The translations under genes and the position numbers were made by a program. DNA of 64,000 nucleotides from Terriglobia bacterium (GTDB lineage: Bacteria; Acidobacteriota; Terriglobia; Bryobacterales; UBA6623). Of the stretch, positions 8,096 through 15,918 are shown one piece after another; the stretch's first letter is position 1, and every line of letters starts with the position of its first letter. The DNA lies in NCBI GenBank assembly GCA_009838515.1, contig VXRL01000059.1, positions 62,001 to 126,000 of the forward strand. Reading direction: 5' to 3'. The notes below the pieces were generated by a model. That model was not told where the DNA came from and made no database searches. It saw only the letters and a list, made by a program, of their open reading frames with translations.

Positions 8096-8601
8096 GGCGC
8101 GTAGTAGTCGGTGATTGTCAGCGTGCCCGAACCTGAGTGAAAGGCTTGCACGCGCAAGCTGCCAGTGCTGGTCAGTTGCACATCATCACCGTCCCAAGGG
8201 CCCGTCTGTTCGGGCACGGCGGGGATCGAAGTGGCGACCAGCGTGGAATCCCCCTCGGAGTCGTCGGAACTCGGAATCAGCACGAGCATTCCAAGTGCAA
8301 CTGCGGCGAGGCCGACTCCGGCCGCGGTCCGCCAGCGCCAGCCAGTCTGTGTGCCGCGGATCGGGCGCGACTGCGCGGCGGCGACCCGCACGTTGTGGGC
8401 CAGGGCATCGAAATCGATTTCAGGCACCGGGCGCGCCCGTGCAAGCTCGTCCAGCACCTCAGAGTATTCGCTGACCGCAGCCCTGCACTGCGGGCAGCGC
8501 GCCAGTTGGCGATCGACTAGCCATCGTCGCAGACGCCCCAGATCGCCCCCCGCATGCAGGGCTATGGTGTGCTCGTCGAGACGACACCGACAATCGCTCA
8601 T
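8092..8601 (-). CDS. Putative anti-sigma factor with zf-HC2-like N-terminus and one TM helix
   Basis: This 169-aa protein has an N-terminal zinc-finger-like anti-sigma domain, a single transmembrane helix (about residues 91-107) and a short periplasmic tail of ~60 aa. The expected His-x3-Cys-x2-Cys metal motif is altered: Cys-Pro-Gln-Cys is present at residues 36-39, but the position four before the first Cys is Gln (Asp-Arg-Gln-Leu-Ala-Arg-Cys). The ligand may be the nearby His16, or zinc may not be bound. It is coupled by four-base overlaps to the sigma gene upstream and the exported protein downstream. The expected role is to hold the ECF sigma at the membrane until an envelope signal releases it. 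Confidence 0.8.
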   Translation of the reverse strand: MSDCRCRLDEHTIALHAGGDLGRLRRWLVDRQLARCPQCRAAVSEYSEVLDELARARPVPEIDFDALAHNVRVAAAQSRPIRGTQTGWRWRTAAGVGLAAVALGMLVLIPSSDDSEGDSTLVATSIPAVPEQTGPWDGDDVQLTSTGSLRVQAFHSGSGTLTITDYYAP

Positions 8602-9161
8602 TGCCCAGTTTCCTCCCGGTAGCGCCTGAACTTGACGCGCGCGTTCGCGATGTGAGAGCGCACTGTGGCCGTGGAGCAGCCCATCACTTTGGCAACCTCA
8701 GCGGCTGGCATCTGTTCGACATCTCGCAGCAGCAGCGCGGTGCGCTCGCGCTCCGACAGCAACTTCAGCCCGGCCTCGATCCACGTTCGCGTCTCAGCCC
8801 GCAGGGTCTCTTGCTCGGGGCTTGCCACACTGGCCGGGGGCGCGGCTTCGATCTCCTCAAAGGCAACGCGACTCCGCTTCCGCACGAAGTCCAGCGCCGT
8901 GTTGACCGCGATGCGGTTCAGCCACTGGACCGCCTTGCGGTCGTCCTTGAGCTGCTCCCGGCGCCCGAGCGCCTTGAGCAATGCATCTTGGGTCAGGTCT
9001 TGTGCATCGGGCACGTTGCCCACGATCCGGTAGATCAACCGGAACATCCGCCGCATGTGCGTTTCGAGCGCGTCGCCGCCAGGAGCGGCCTCCGCTTCCG
9101 CTGCCGGGGCGGGGCGGCCGTGCCGTTCAACCACCATCAGCCCCGGCCCGAAGCATGGCAT
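8598..9161 (-). CDS. RNA polymerase ECF-type sigma-70 factor
   Basis: This 187-aa sigma factor has region 2 (residues ~34-98; Ile-Val-Gly-Asn-Val-Pro-Asp-Ala-Gln-Asp-Leu-Thr-Gln-Asp-Ala-Leu and Trp-Leu-Asn-Arg-Ile-Ala-Val-Asn-Thr-Ala) and region 4 (residues ~127-180; Leu-Ser-Glu-Arg-Glu-Arg-Thr-Ala-Leu-Leu-Leu-Arg-Asp, then a helix-turn-helix Ala-Glu-Val-Ala-Lys-Val-Met-Gly-Cys-Ser-Thr-Ala-Thr-Val-Arg-Ser-His), joined by a short linker. Nearby alternative starts are ATG codons at 9176 and 9137; the longer frame to 9548 is probably not coding because it runs into the divergent aminotransferase. Overlap with the anti-sigma gene makes the pairing clear. Confidence 0.88.
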   Translation of the reverse strand: MPCFGPGLMVVERHGRPAPAAEAEAAPGGDALETHMRRMFRLIYRIVGNVPDAQDLTQDALLKALGRREQLKDDRKAVQWLNRIAVNTALDFVRKRSRVAFEEIEAAPPASVASPEQETLRAETRTWIEAGLKLLSERERTALLLRDVEQMPAAEVAKVMGCSTATVRSHIANARVKFRRYREETGQ

Positions 9162-9405
9162 GGCGCGTGTGTCCATGGATTCGCTGGCCCCTGAACATAG
9201 GACGCAGTTCTTTGTCAATCCGTGCAGTGCTGCTTTGTCGGCCGCGGCGCTGCCGAAAGCGGCTGGAGAGACCTTCAGCATGGCACCAATCGCCCTGCGT
9301 TGTGCGCGATCGCGAGCGTTCGGGTCCGGTCGGCCGTCGCGGCCGGCCTCGGAGACGTTCCGTCTGGACGCTGGCGGCCGCCTTGCTACACTCGGCGTTT
9401 TGGTT
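9162..9405. other. Divergent intergenic region, sigma operon / aminotransferase
   Basis: This 244-bp spacer lies between the divergent sigma factor and aminotransferase genes. Both frames stay open through it, but the translations do not extend either protein family. It should hold both promoters; no convincing -35/-10 pair is seen. Confidence 0.4.
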
Positions 9406-10563
9406 ATGCAGATAGCAAATCGAATCGGACGCATGCGGGGCGAGGGCGCATTCGAGGTCTTGGTCCAGGCCCGGGCCTTGGAGGCCACCGGCAAGGATGT
9501 CGTCCATATGGAGATCGGCGAGCCTGACTTCCCAACGCCTCCGAACATTGTTGCCGCCGGCCAGAAGGCCCTCGCCGACGGCTACACAAAGTATGGTCCG
9601 ACGCAGGGTGATCCAGAGCTGCGGCAGACCATTGCCGATTACATTTCGGCGACCCGCGGCATCCCGGTATCTGAGTCGCAAGTCGTGGTCACGCCTGGGG
9701 CCAAGCCAATCCTGTTCTTCTCAATGCTGGCGCTGCTCGAGCCCGGCGACGAGGCGATGTATCCGAATCCGGGATTCCCCATGTATGAGTCAGTGATCGG
9801 CGCCAGCGGTGCCACGCCCGTGCCCTTGCCGCTCTTGGAGAGCCGCGGTTTCTCCATCGACTTGGACCGGTTCTCGGACCTGCTCTCGGATCGCACCCGC
9901 TTGATCATTCTCAACTCGCCCCAGAACCCGACCGGCGGCACCATTCCCCCGGAGGATCTGCAAGCCATCGCCGACATGGTCCGTGATCGCGACCTGCTCG
10001 TCCTGTCGGACGAGATCTACAACCTCATCGCTTTCGATGAGCGGCCCACGTCGATTGCTTCGCTGGAGGGGATGGCGGAAAAGACCATCATTCTGGACGG
10101 ATTCTCGAAGGCCTACTCGATGACCGGCTGGCGCATCGGCTACGGCGTCTACCCCCAATGGATGGTGGATGCGATCTGCATGCTGCAAGTCAACTCGAAT
10201 TCGCACACTTCCAGCTTTACGCAGCGCGCTGCCATCGAAGCGCTGCGCGGGCCGCAAGACAGCGTGGGTGTGATGGTGAACGAGTTCAAGCGGCGGCGCG
10301 ACGTGATCGTCGCCGGCCTCAATGCGATCCCAGGGGTTCGTTGCGCGAAGCCCGGCGGGGCCTTCTATGCCTTTCCGAACATCACCGAAACCGGGATCGA
10401 CGCGAGCGAACTGGCCGGAAGGATCCTGCAGGAGGCAGGCGTGGCCTGTCTGGCCGGCAACTCCTTTGGGTCGTATGGTGAGGGCTACCTGCGATTCAGC
10501 TATGCGGCAGCGCTTGACCGTATCGAAGTGGCGCTGGAACGCATCCGGAATCTGCTGAGCTGA
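9406..10563 (+). CDS. PLP-dependent class I/II aminotransferase (aspartate aminotransferase-like)
   Basis: This 385-aa cytosolic fold-type I enzyme transfers amino groups between an amino acid and a 2-oxo acid. The N-terminal substrate motif Met-Glu-Ile-Gly-Glu-Pro-Asp-Phe (residues 35-42), Tyr-Gly-Pro-Thr-Gln-Gly (63-68), Asn-Ser-Pro-Gln-Asn-Pro-Thr-Gly (170-177), Ser-Asp-Glu-Ile-Tyr (201-205) and the PLP lysine Lys235 in Gly-Phe-Ser-Lys-Ala-Tyr-Ser-Met-Thr-Gly-Trp-Arg are all in place, as is the C-terminal carboxylate-binding Arg in Tyr-Leu-Arg-Phe-Ser. The frame stays open further upstream, but family similarity begins at the ATG at 9406. Substrate preference (Asp, Ala or aromatic) cannot be read with certainty. 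Confidence 0.92.
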   Translation: MQIANRIGRMRGEGAFEVLVQARALEATGKDVVHMEIGEPDFPTPPNIVAAGQKALADGYTKYGPTQGDPELRQTIADYISATRGIPVSESQVVVTPGAKPILFFSMLALLEPGDEAMYPNPGFPMYESVIGASGATPVPLPLLESRGFSIDLDRFSDLLSDRTRLIILNSPQNPTGGTIPPEDLQAIADMVRDRDLLVLSDEIYNLIAFDERPTSIASLEGMAEKTIILDGFSKAYSMTGWRIGYGVYPQWMVDAICMLQVNSNSHTSSFTQRAAIEALRGPQDSVGVMVNEFKRRRDVIVAGLNAIPGVRCAKPGGAFYAFPNITETGIDASELAGRILQEAGVACLAGNSFGSYGEGYLRFSYAAALDRIEVALERIRNLLS

Positions 10564-10638
10564 TTCCGGCTGCGCCGGGCTGGACACAGCAGCCACGGCC
10601 TGTCTTGACCGGGTCCGTCAGCGGGCGCCGGGACGAGC

Positions 10639-11406
10639 TTGGACGCGCCGGGCGGGTTGCTACGATGTTGGCCGGCGATAGCTCGGGGCGCGGAACTGAT
10701 CACCGCGGCGGCGTCCGCACTGCTAGCCTTGTTCCCGGGCGCTTCCGCCCAACCGGCGGAAGATCGCTGGGACCAGATGCGCACGCGCATGGTACGGCAG
10801 CAGATCCAAGCCCGCGGCGTCCAGTCGGTGGCGGTGCTGGATGCGCTCCGCAGGGTGCCCCGCGAGCGCTTTGTGCCCGCCAAGGTTCGCGAGTTCGCAA
10901 CCGAGGACACGGCCCTGCCGATCGGCTACGACCAGACTATCTCGCAGCCGTACATCGTCGCGTTCATGACGGAGCTGCTCGAGCTACAGCGGCATCACAG
11001 GGTGCTGGAGATCGGCACCGGCTCGGGCTACCAGACTGCGGTCTTGGCGAGCCTGTGCGATTCGGTGCACAGCATCGAGATCGTTCCCGAACTGGCTGCC
11101 AGAGCCGCCAGCGCCCTGGCCGACCTCGGGTACGCGCACGCCACGGTCGAGCAGGGCGATGGCTACCAAGGCTGGGCGGAACGCGCGCCGTTCGACCGCA
11201 TCATCGTCACGGCGGCGCCGCGAGAAATCCCGCAAGCGCTGGTCGATCAGCTGGAGCCGGGCGGCCGCTTGGTAGTGCCGGTCGGCCCGGCGCTCGGCAC
11301 CCAGGCATTGACCTTGGTGACGAAGGATGCTGCGGGCAGGCTGCGCCGCCAGCGGCGGCTGGACGTTCGGTTCGTGCCGATGGTTCGCGCCGCTGACAGG
11401 AACTGA
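10639..11406 (+). CDS. pcm: Protein-L-isoaspartate O-methyltransferase, exported form
   Basis: Pcm methylates L-isoaspartyl residues in aged proteins with S-adenosylmethionine. Conserved parts of the 255 aa are Met-Val-x-x-Gln-Ile-x-x-Arg-Gly (around residues 51-60), the early Arg-Val-Pro-Arg-Glu-Arg-Phe-Val-Pro, Gly-Tyr-Asp-Gln-Thr-Ile-Ser-Gln-Pro-Tyr-Ile-Val-Ala, the SAM motif I Val-Leu-Glu-Ile-Gly-Thr-Gly-Ser-Gly-Tyr-Gln and Asp-Arg-Ile-Ile-Val-Thr-Ala-Ala-Pro. A signal-peptide-like segment precedes the catalytic domain and ends Gly-Ala-Ser-Ala-Gln around residue 38, which suggests a periplasmic repair enzyme, a version known in some Gram-negatives. Starts are TTG at 10639 or TTG at 10657; no ATG precedes the signal. 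Confidence 0.88.
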   Translation: MDAPGGLLRCWPAIARGAELITAAASALLALFPGASAQPAEDRWDQMRTRMVRQQIQARGVQSVAVLDALRRVPRERFVPAKVREFATEDTALPIGYDQTISQPYIVAFMTELLELQRHHRVLEIGTGSGYQTAVLASLCDSVHSIEIVPELAARAASALADLGYAHATVEQGDGYQGWAERAPFDRIIVTAAPREIPQALVDQLEPGGRLVVPVGPALGTQALTLVTKDAAGRLRRQRRLDVRFVPMVRAADRN

Positions 11407-11420
11407 CTGCGAAGCCGGTC

Positions 11421-12380
11421 TCAGGCCGTGCCGCCGAATCCGGGCGGCGGGCTCGGTGGCGGGGGCTTGTGCGGGCGAGCCCTGCGCGCGGCCAGGCCGA
11501 TGCCAAGCAATACTGCGCAGAAGCCCGCAACCAGTCGTGCGGGCAGCGCCTCGCCGAAATAGGCGGAGCTGAGCGTCACTCCGCTGACCGGGGTGATGAA
11601 CGAGAACGCGATCACCGTGCCGGGAGTATGCCTGCGGATCAGATAGACCCAAGCGAGCTGGCCCGCCCCTCCGACGATCAGCCCTTGGAACAGCAAGGCA
11701 GCCCAAGTCCTCCAGTCGTGGTCTGCACGGGGCATGTAATCTGGGATCGCCTGCCAGCCCAGCAAGAAAATCGGCAGTGCCCCTACCAGCGGCCAGAAGA
11801 CTGCCTTTACGTAGTCGATGCGCAGCGCCAGCTGCCGGGTGTAGACCATGCGGATCGCCAGCAGCGTGGCTGCCGTCAGCACGAAAGCGTTGCCCAGCAT
11901 GGGATTGGGGGCCAGCGGGCTCTCGGTGCGCGCCGTCAACACCCACCCCACGCCGCAGAACGCGATCACGAGTCCGGTTGCGCGCAGGAGGTTGAGCCGG
12001 TCCTCGGGCACGACCAAGGACGAGATCAGATTGGTGGTGATGGGATAGGTGTTGAACAGAATGGCCAGCAGGACCGGGGAGGTGAAGTCGGCTCCGGTCT
12101 GGTTGGCGCTGATCTGCACCGCGAAGATCACGCTGAGCAGTGCGAGCGGGAGCAATTCCCCGCGCCGCGGCCGGAGGCTGATCCCTTGCACTGCCGCGAA
12201 CACCCAGATGCCGGCGCTGGCGATGGCGACGCGCAGGAAGGCTCCCAGCAGCGGGGGCATCGACAGCAGCACGACCTTGATCGCTACCGGATTCAAGCCG
12301 CGGACCGTGGCGATCGAAACGCAGGCCAGAATGGAGGCCAGCCCCAGAGGCTGGGAATTCTCGAGATGCCTAGCTGCCAT
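11421..12380 (-). CDS. EamA/DMT-superfamily transporter (RhaT-like permease)
   Basis: This 319-aa inner-membrane protein has about ten hydrophobic helices in two homologous EamA halves (residues ~12-150 and ~165-305). Features typical of the family are an Asn-Pro-Val-Ala-Ile-Lys-Val at the first helix, Leu-Arg-Val/Ala helix starts, Phe-Asn-Thr-Tyr-Pro-Ile in the middle, and a Tyr-Leu-Ile-Arg-Arg-His-Thr-Pro-Gly followed by Phe-Ile-Thr-Pro-Val-Ser-Gly in the second half. Such proteins export or import small metabolites; the substrate is unknown. The C-terminus is Pro-rich and cytosolic. It is convergent with pcm and 46 bp downstream of the TIM-barrel isomerase gene on the same strand. Confidence 0.87.
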   Translation of the reverse strand: MAARHLENSQPLGLASILACVSIATVRGLNPVAIKVVLLSMPPLLGAFLRVAIASAGIWVFAAVQGISLRPRRGELLPLALLSVIFAVQISANQTGADFTSPVLLAILFNTYPITTNLISSLVVPEDRLNLLRATGLVIAFCGVGWVLTARTESPLAPNPMLGNAFVLTAATLLAIRMVYTRQLALRIDYVKAVFWPLVGALPIFLLGWQAIPDYMPRADHDWRTWAALLFQGLIVGGAGQLAWVYLIRRHTPGTVIAFSFITPVSGVTLSSAYFGEALPARLVAGFCAVLLGIGLAARRARPHKPPPPSPPPGFGGTA

Positions 12381-12426
12381 CTTGGGCCGGCCCGTCCGGC
12401 GACAGCGAGTCTCGCCGGCCTGGTGC

Positions 12427-13269
12427 CTAGGTGCGTCCCCAGAGGTCGCGCAGGAACCGTGTCCCGTCGATGGCGATGTCGTCCATGGATGCCGCTAGGT
12501 CGCGCCAGATCGCGGTCGCGGCGGACAACTCGGGAATGTGCGAGTTGAACGACTCGATGGTCAGCCAGCGGTCGTAGCCCAGCTCCTTGATCGCCTGCAG
12601 GACCTTGGGCCAGTCCACGTGTCCGGAGCCCGGCGTGCCGCGATCGTTCTCGCACGTGTGGACATGCATCAGGTGCTTGCCGCAGGTGCGGTAGGCGTCT
12701 CCCACCTGCTTGTCTTCTATGTTCTGGTGGAACGTGTCCAGCAAGATGCCGATGCGCTCGCAATTGATCTCGTCGACAAAGCGGTACGCGTCCGCCGCAG
12801 TGTTGAGGAAGTACGTCTCGAAGCGATTCAGCGGCTCGACCGCCATCGTCACGTCGGCGTCGGCGAGATCGTCGGCCAGCGCTTGGTGAAACTCCACGCC
12901 CCACTTCCACTCGTCCTCGTTGCGCCGCCGCCCGGGCAAATAGCCGACCGGCGAATGGGTCGGGCCAGCGATCTGGTCCGCGCCGGCTTCGGCAGCGGTC
13001 CGGATCACGGTCTTCCAGTGCTCGATAGTATTCGCACGCACGGTCGCGTCGTCGCTAATCGGATTCATGCCGTCCGGGTTGACCGAGCAGAAGTGGACGT
13101 TGAGCGCGTGTTCCGAGCAGGTCCTGCGCACCGCTGCGGTGTCGAGCTCGGAGGGTACGAAGACCGGGATCTCGATGCCGTCGACGCCGACCTCTTTCAG
13201 CGCGTCCAGCGGGTACTTGTCGGGCTCGAACGAGCCGGACCAAATGAGCGTGTTGACTCCGAATTTCAT
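12427..13269 (-). CDS. Sugar phosphate isomerase/epimerase-like TIM barrel (xylose isomerase/AP endonuclease 2 family)
   Basis: This 280-aa cytosolic enzyme resembles ketose 3-epimerases (tagatose/psicose epimerase group). The four metal ligands of that group are visible: Glu in Ala-Val-Glu-Pro-Leu-Asn-Arg-Phe-Glu-Thr-Tyr, Asp in Leu-Leu-Asp-Thr-Phe-His-Gln-Asn-Ile-Glu-Asp, His in Met-His-Val-His-Thr-Cys-Glu-Asn-Asp-Arg and Glu in Leu-Thr-Ile-Glu-Ser-Phe-Asn. The N-terminus begins Met-Lys-Phe-Gly-Val-Asn-Thr-Leu-Ile-Trp, normal for the family, so the ATG at 13269 is secure. It may handle keto-sugars made by Gfo/Idh-type oxidoreductases; no such gene adjoins it here, so the substrate remains open. 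Confidence 0.88.
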   Translation of the reverse strand: MKFGVNTLIWSGSFEPDKYPLDALKEVGVDGIEIPVFVPSELDTAAVRRTCSEHALNVHFCSVNPDGMNPISDDATVRANTIEHWKTVIRTAAEAGADQIAGPTHSPVGYLPGRRRNEDEWKWGVEFHQALADDLADADVTMAVEPLNRFETYFLNTAADAYRFVDEINCERIGILLDTFHQNIEDKQVGDAYRTCGKHLMHVHTCENDRGTPGSGHVDWPKVLQAIKELGYDRWLTIESFNSHIPELSAATAIWRDLAASMDDIAIDGTRFLRDLWGRT

Positions 13270-13303
13270 GGCTTGCGCATACTCCTGGCGGTCTGAGCCG
13301 CCA

Positions 13304-13861
13304 TTATCTCAGACCGTGGCTGCCTTCCTTGGGAGCCCAGCTGCGGGCCGAGACCACGCCGCCGTTGAGGCCCAGCGCAGACAGCCCGCCGAAGAAGCGG
13401 GCGTGCTCGACCTTCATGCACTGGTCCATGACGACTTCTAGTCCAGCCTCGCGGGCGCGCCTCGCCGCTTCCTCATGCACGATGTCGAACTGCATCCAGA
13501 CGACCTTGGCCCCGATCTCGATCGCTTCCTCGACAATGGCCGGCACGAATTGTGGGGGACGGAAGATATCGACCACGTCGACCGGCTCCGGAATCGCGTT
13601 CAGGCTGGCGAAGGATGGCCTCCCTAGAACGGTCTTGGCGCGCGGGTTGACGGGCACGATGTCATAGCCGCGATTGGCTAGGTAGACCGCCACGAAGTGG
13701 CTTGGCCGCAAGGGGTTGGCCGAGACGCCGACCAAGGCGACCCGGCGGTAGCGGCGCAGGATGGCGAGTCGTTCCTGCGGACCCGCCGCCAGGGCCTTCC
13801 ACGAGCCGTCGCTGGTGGATCCGACGCTGCCGCCGGCCAAACTGCACACCAAGCTAGACAT
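13304..13861 (-). CDS. CoA-binding domain protein (YccU family)
   Basis: This 185-aa protein has a single Rossmann-like CoA-binding domain, as in the alpha subunit of succinyl-CoA synthetase. Conserved pieces are Arg-Val-Ala-Leu-Val-Gly-Val-Ser-Ala-Asn-Pro (residues 40-50), Gly-Tyr-Asp-Ile-Val-Pro-Val-Asn-Pro, Pro-Val-Asp-Val-Val-Asp-Ile-Phe-Arg, Lys-Val-Val-Trp-Met-Gln-Phe and Val-Met-Asp-Gln-Cys-Met-Lys-Val-Glu-His. The last motif is a YccU hallmark. An N-terminal stretch of ~28 aa is additional and could be shortened by a later start. The family's cellular role is not established; CoA binding is family knowledge, not seen directly. Confidence 0.87.
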   Translation of the reverse strand: MSSLVCSLAGGSVGSTSDGSWKALAAGPQERLAILRRYRRVALVGVSANPLRPSHFVAVYLANRGYDIVPVNPRAKTVLGRPSFASLNAIPEPVDVVDIFRPPQFVPAIVEEAIEIGAKVVWMQFDIVHEEAARRAREAGLEVVMDQCMKVEHARFFGGLSALGLNGGVVSARSWAPKEGSHGLR

Positions 13862-13927
13862 GTGGCGATTCCGCGCGCTCGGCGCGGTGCTGCAATCGTA
13901 ACAGGTGCGCCAGGCCGCGAGCCGCCT

Positions 13928-15832
13928 CTACAGGACGCGGCGCTTGTTGCCGTCGCGCAGCGTCACCTTCTGCTTGTCGAAGTGTTCCAGCAACGGGATC
14001 GCGTACTTGCGGCTGACGTTGGCGAGCGCCTTGAACTCGCCGACATCGACAAGCTGGCCCCGCAGCGGGGCCAGCCGAGCCAGAAGCGCATCGACGGCCT
14101 CGCTGTGGAACACTAGGTCCGCGTTGATTCGCACCAACACGCCTTCCCGGAGCAGCGCCGCCAGAATGCGCCGGGCGCGACCGGAGTCGATCGGGAGAGT
14201 GGGCAGCAGGTCCTTGAGCAGCGGAACCTGCAGGCCGGCCTGTGCGAAGGCAGTTATGAGCCTTTCCTTGGCTTCGCGCTCGTCACTGCCCAGGCGTATC
14301 TCGTGATCGGCCGACTTGACTAGCTCGCCATCCAGCTCCACCTTGCGCTCGGCTTGCAGGCGCTGCAGGATGTGATCCGCGAAGAACTCCGGCGCAGCGC
14401 CGAACTCGCTGCTCCGCAGCGCCTCGACGGGGATGCCCGACTCCAGCGGGTTGGCCTTGTGAAACTGAGCCAACGCTTTCAGCAAGCGGTCTTCGGCTGC
14501 TTTTCCGCGGCTGTCGGCGCAGACCCACAGGGGCTCGTCGCGCAGCACTCGGATCGACTTGCAGGACTGCGCGATGGAACGCCATGCCGGTTCCCGGCGG
14601 CCTGTGATCGCGGTCAGGTCCGCACCGGCCATGCCGAACGCCTGTCCCGCGCAAAGCGCTTCCAAGATCGTGGACGGGTCACCCACGCGCAGCGCCTCCA
14701 GAGCGGGCCGCCAGTCGTCCTTCTTGCGGTGCCGACCGGCGTGCGGGTGCAGCACCGTGCCGCCCGCGATGGTGGTCAGCGGAGAGAACTGCCGCAAGAT
14801 GAAGCGGTCCCCGGAGACCGCCACGAGCGGATGATCCAGGCGCAGTTGGACAAAGGCCGACTCGCCCGGCTTGAGGCTGGACTGGCGCCCGGATGCCTCG
14901 AGTAGGTGCGCCTTGCCCACCGTCTCGGCAGTGCCCAGATGCACGTGCACCGGGGCTGCGTGCTTGAGCGGCTTGGCTGATGGCAGCAATTCTATGCGAG
15001 CGTCGAATCGTTCTGTTGGCGCGAAGAGGCGCGGCTCGGCGAGGCACATGCCGCGTTCCAAGTCGGCCTTGGCTGCACCGCCGAGATTGATCGCCGTACG
15101 CTGCCCGGCCCGTGCCGTCTCGACGGACTCTCCATGCACCTCCAAATTGCGGACCCGGACCTGTTGCCCGCCGGGCAAGATCTCCACGGCATCCTCGATC
15201 CGCAGCTGGCCGCTGGCCAACGTTCCCGTCACCACCGTGCCGAAGCCCTTCATGGTGAACACTCGGTCCACGGGCAGGCGCAGCGGCTCGCTGTAGCCGC
15301 GTTCTTCGACATCGTCGGCGACTTGGCGCAGCGCTTGGCACAGGTCTTTCGTGCCCGCGCCGGTCACGCTGCTGACCGGGACTAGCGGCGCGCCGTCGAG
15401 GAACGAGCCCGCCACGAATTCCTCGACCTCCAGCTTGACGAGCTCGAGGATTTCCTCATCCACAGCATCAGCCTTGGTCAGCGCGATCAGGCCGTGCCGG
15501 ATTCCCAACAAGCGGCAGATTTCAAAGTGCTCTCTGGTCTGCGGCATCACGGACTCGTCTGCGGCCACGACCAACAGCACGATGTCGATCCCGCCAACAC
15601 CGGCCAGCATGTTCTTGACGAAGCGCTCGTGGCCAGGCACGTCCACGAAACCAATGCGAAGGTCCTCGCCCAGGTCCAAGCTGGCGAAGCCGAGATCAAT
15701 GGTGATTCCGCGCCGCTTTTCTTCTTCCCACCGGTCTGTGTCTGTCCCGGTCAGGACTCGGACCAGCGATGTCTTGCCGTGGTCGATGTGTCCGCTGGTT
15801 CCGACGATTACGTTGTGCCTGACGCTAGCCAT
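13928..15832 (-). CDS. selB: Selenocysteine-specific translation elongation factor SelB
   Basis: SelB is the EF-Tu-like GTPase that delivers Sec-tRNA to UGA codons by binding the SECIS RNA. The 634-aa product has the G domain (Gly-His-Ile-Asp-His-Gly-Lys-Thr near residue 13, Arg-Gly-Ile-Thr-Ile-Asp-Leu-Gly-Phe, Asp-Val-Pro-Gly-His-Glu, Thr-Lys-Ala-Asp), EF-Tu-like domains II and III (Phe-Thr-Met-Lys-Gly-Phe-Gly-Thr-Val-Val-Thr-Gly-Thr; Arg-Phe-Ile-Leu-Arg-Gln-Phe-Ser-Pro) and a C-terminal winged-helix region that ends with Arg-Lys-Tyr-Ala-Ile-Pro-Leu-Leu-Glu-His-Phe-Asp, typical of SelB. I used the ATG at 15832; the frame is open further up but does not match the family. selA, selC and selD are not in this window. 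Confidence 0.95.
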   Translation of the reverse strand: MASVRHNVIVGTSGHIDHGKTSLVRVLTGTDTDRWEEEKRRGITIDLGFASLDLGEDLRIGFVDVPGHERFVKNMLAGVGGIDIVLLVVAADESVMPQTREHFEICRLLGIRHGLIALTKADAVDEEILELVKLEVEEFVAGSFLDGAPLVPVSSVTGAGTKDLCQALRQVADDVEERGYSEPLRLPVDRVFTMKGFGTVVTGTLASGQLRIEDAVEILPGGQQVRVRNLEVHGESVETARAGQRTAINLGGAAKADLERGMCLAEPRLFAPTERFDARIELLPSAKPLKHAAPVHVHLGTAETVGKAHLLEASGRQSSLKPGESAFVQLRLDHPLVAVSGDRFILRQFSPLTTIAGGTVLHPHAGRHRKKDDWRPALEALRVGDPSTILEALCAGQAFGMAGADLTAITGRREPAWRSIAQSCKSIRVLRDEPLWVCADSRGKAAEDRLLKALAQFHKANPLESGIPVEALRSSEFGAAPEFFADHILQRLQAERKVELDGELVKSADHEIRLGSDEREAKERLITAFAQAGLQVPLLKDLLPTLPIDSGRARRILAALLREGVLVRINADLVFHSEAVDALLARLAPLRGQLVDVGEFKALANVSRKYAIPLLEHFDKQKVTLRDGNKRRVL

Positions 15833-15918
15833 TGAGGCGCTTGCTCCACTGTACCCTGAGGCCCGGCCAGTCACCCTTTGTCGGCCGAGTAGTTCAGAAT
15901 GAATGCAGTCCGCCTTCC

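Noticed and set aside
11469-12548. 359-codon plus-strand frame opposite the EamA transporter
   Set aside because: Antisense of a clear membrane transporter; low-complexity translation with no domain.
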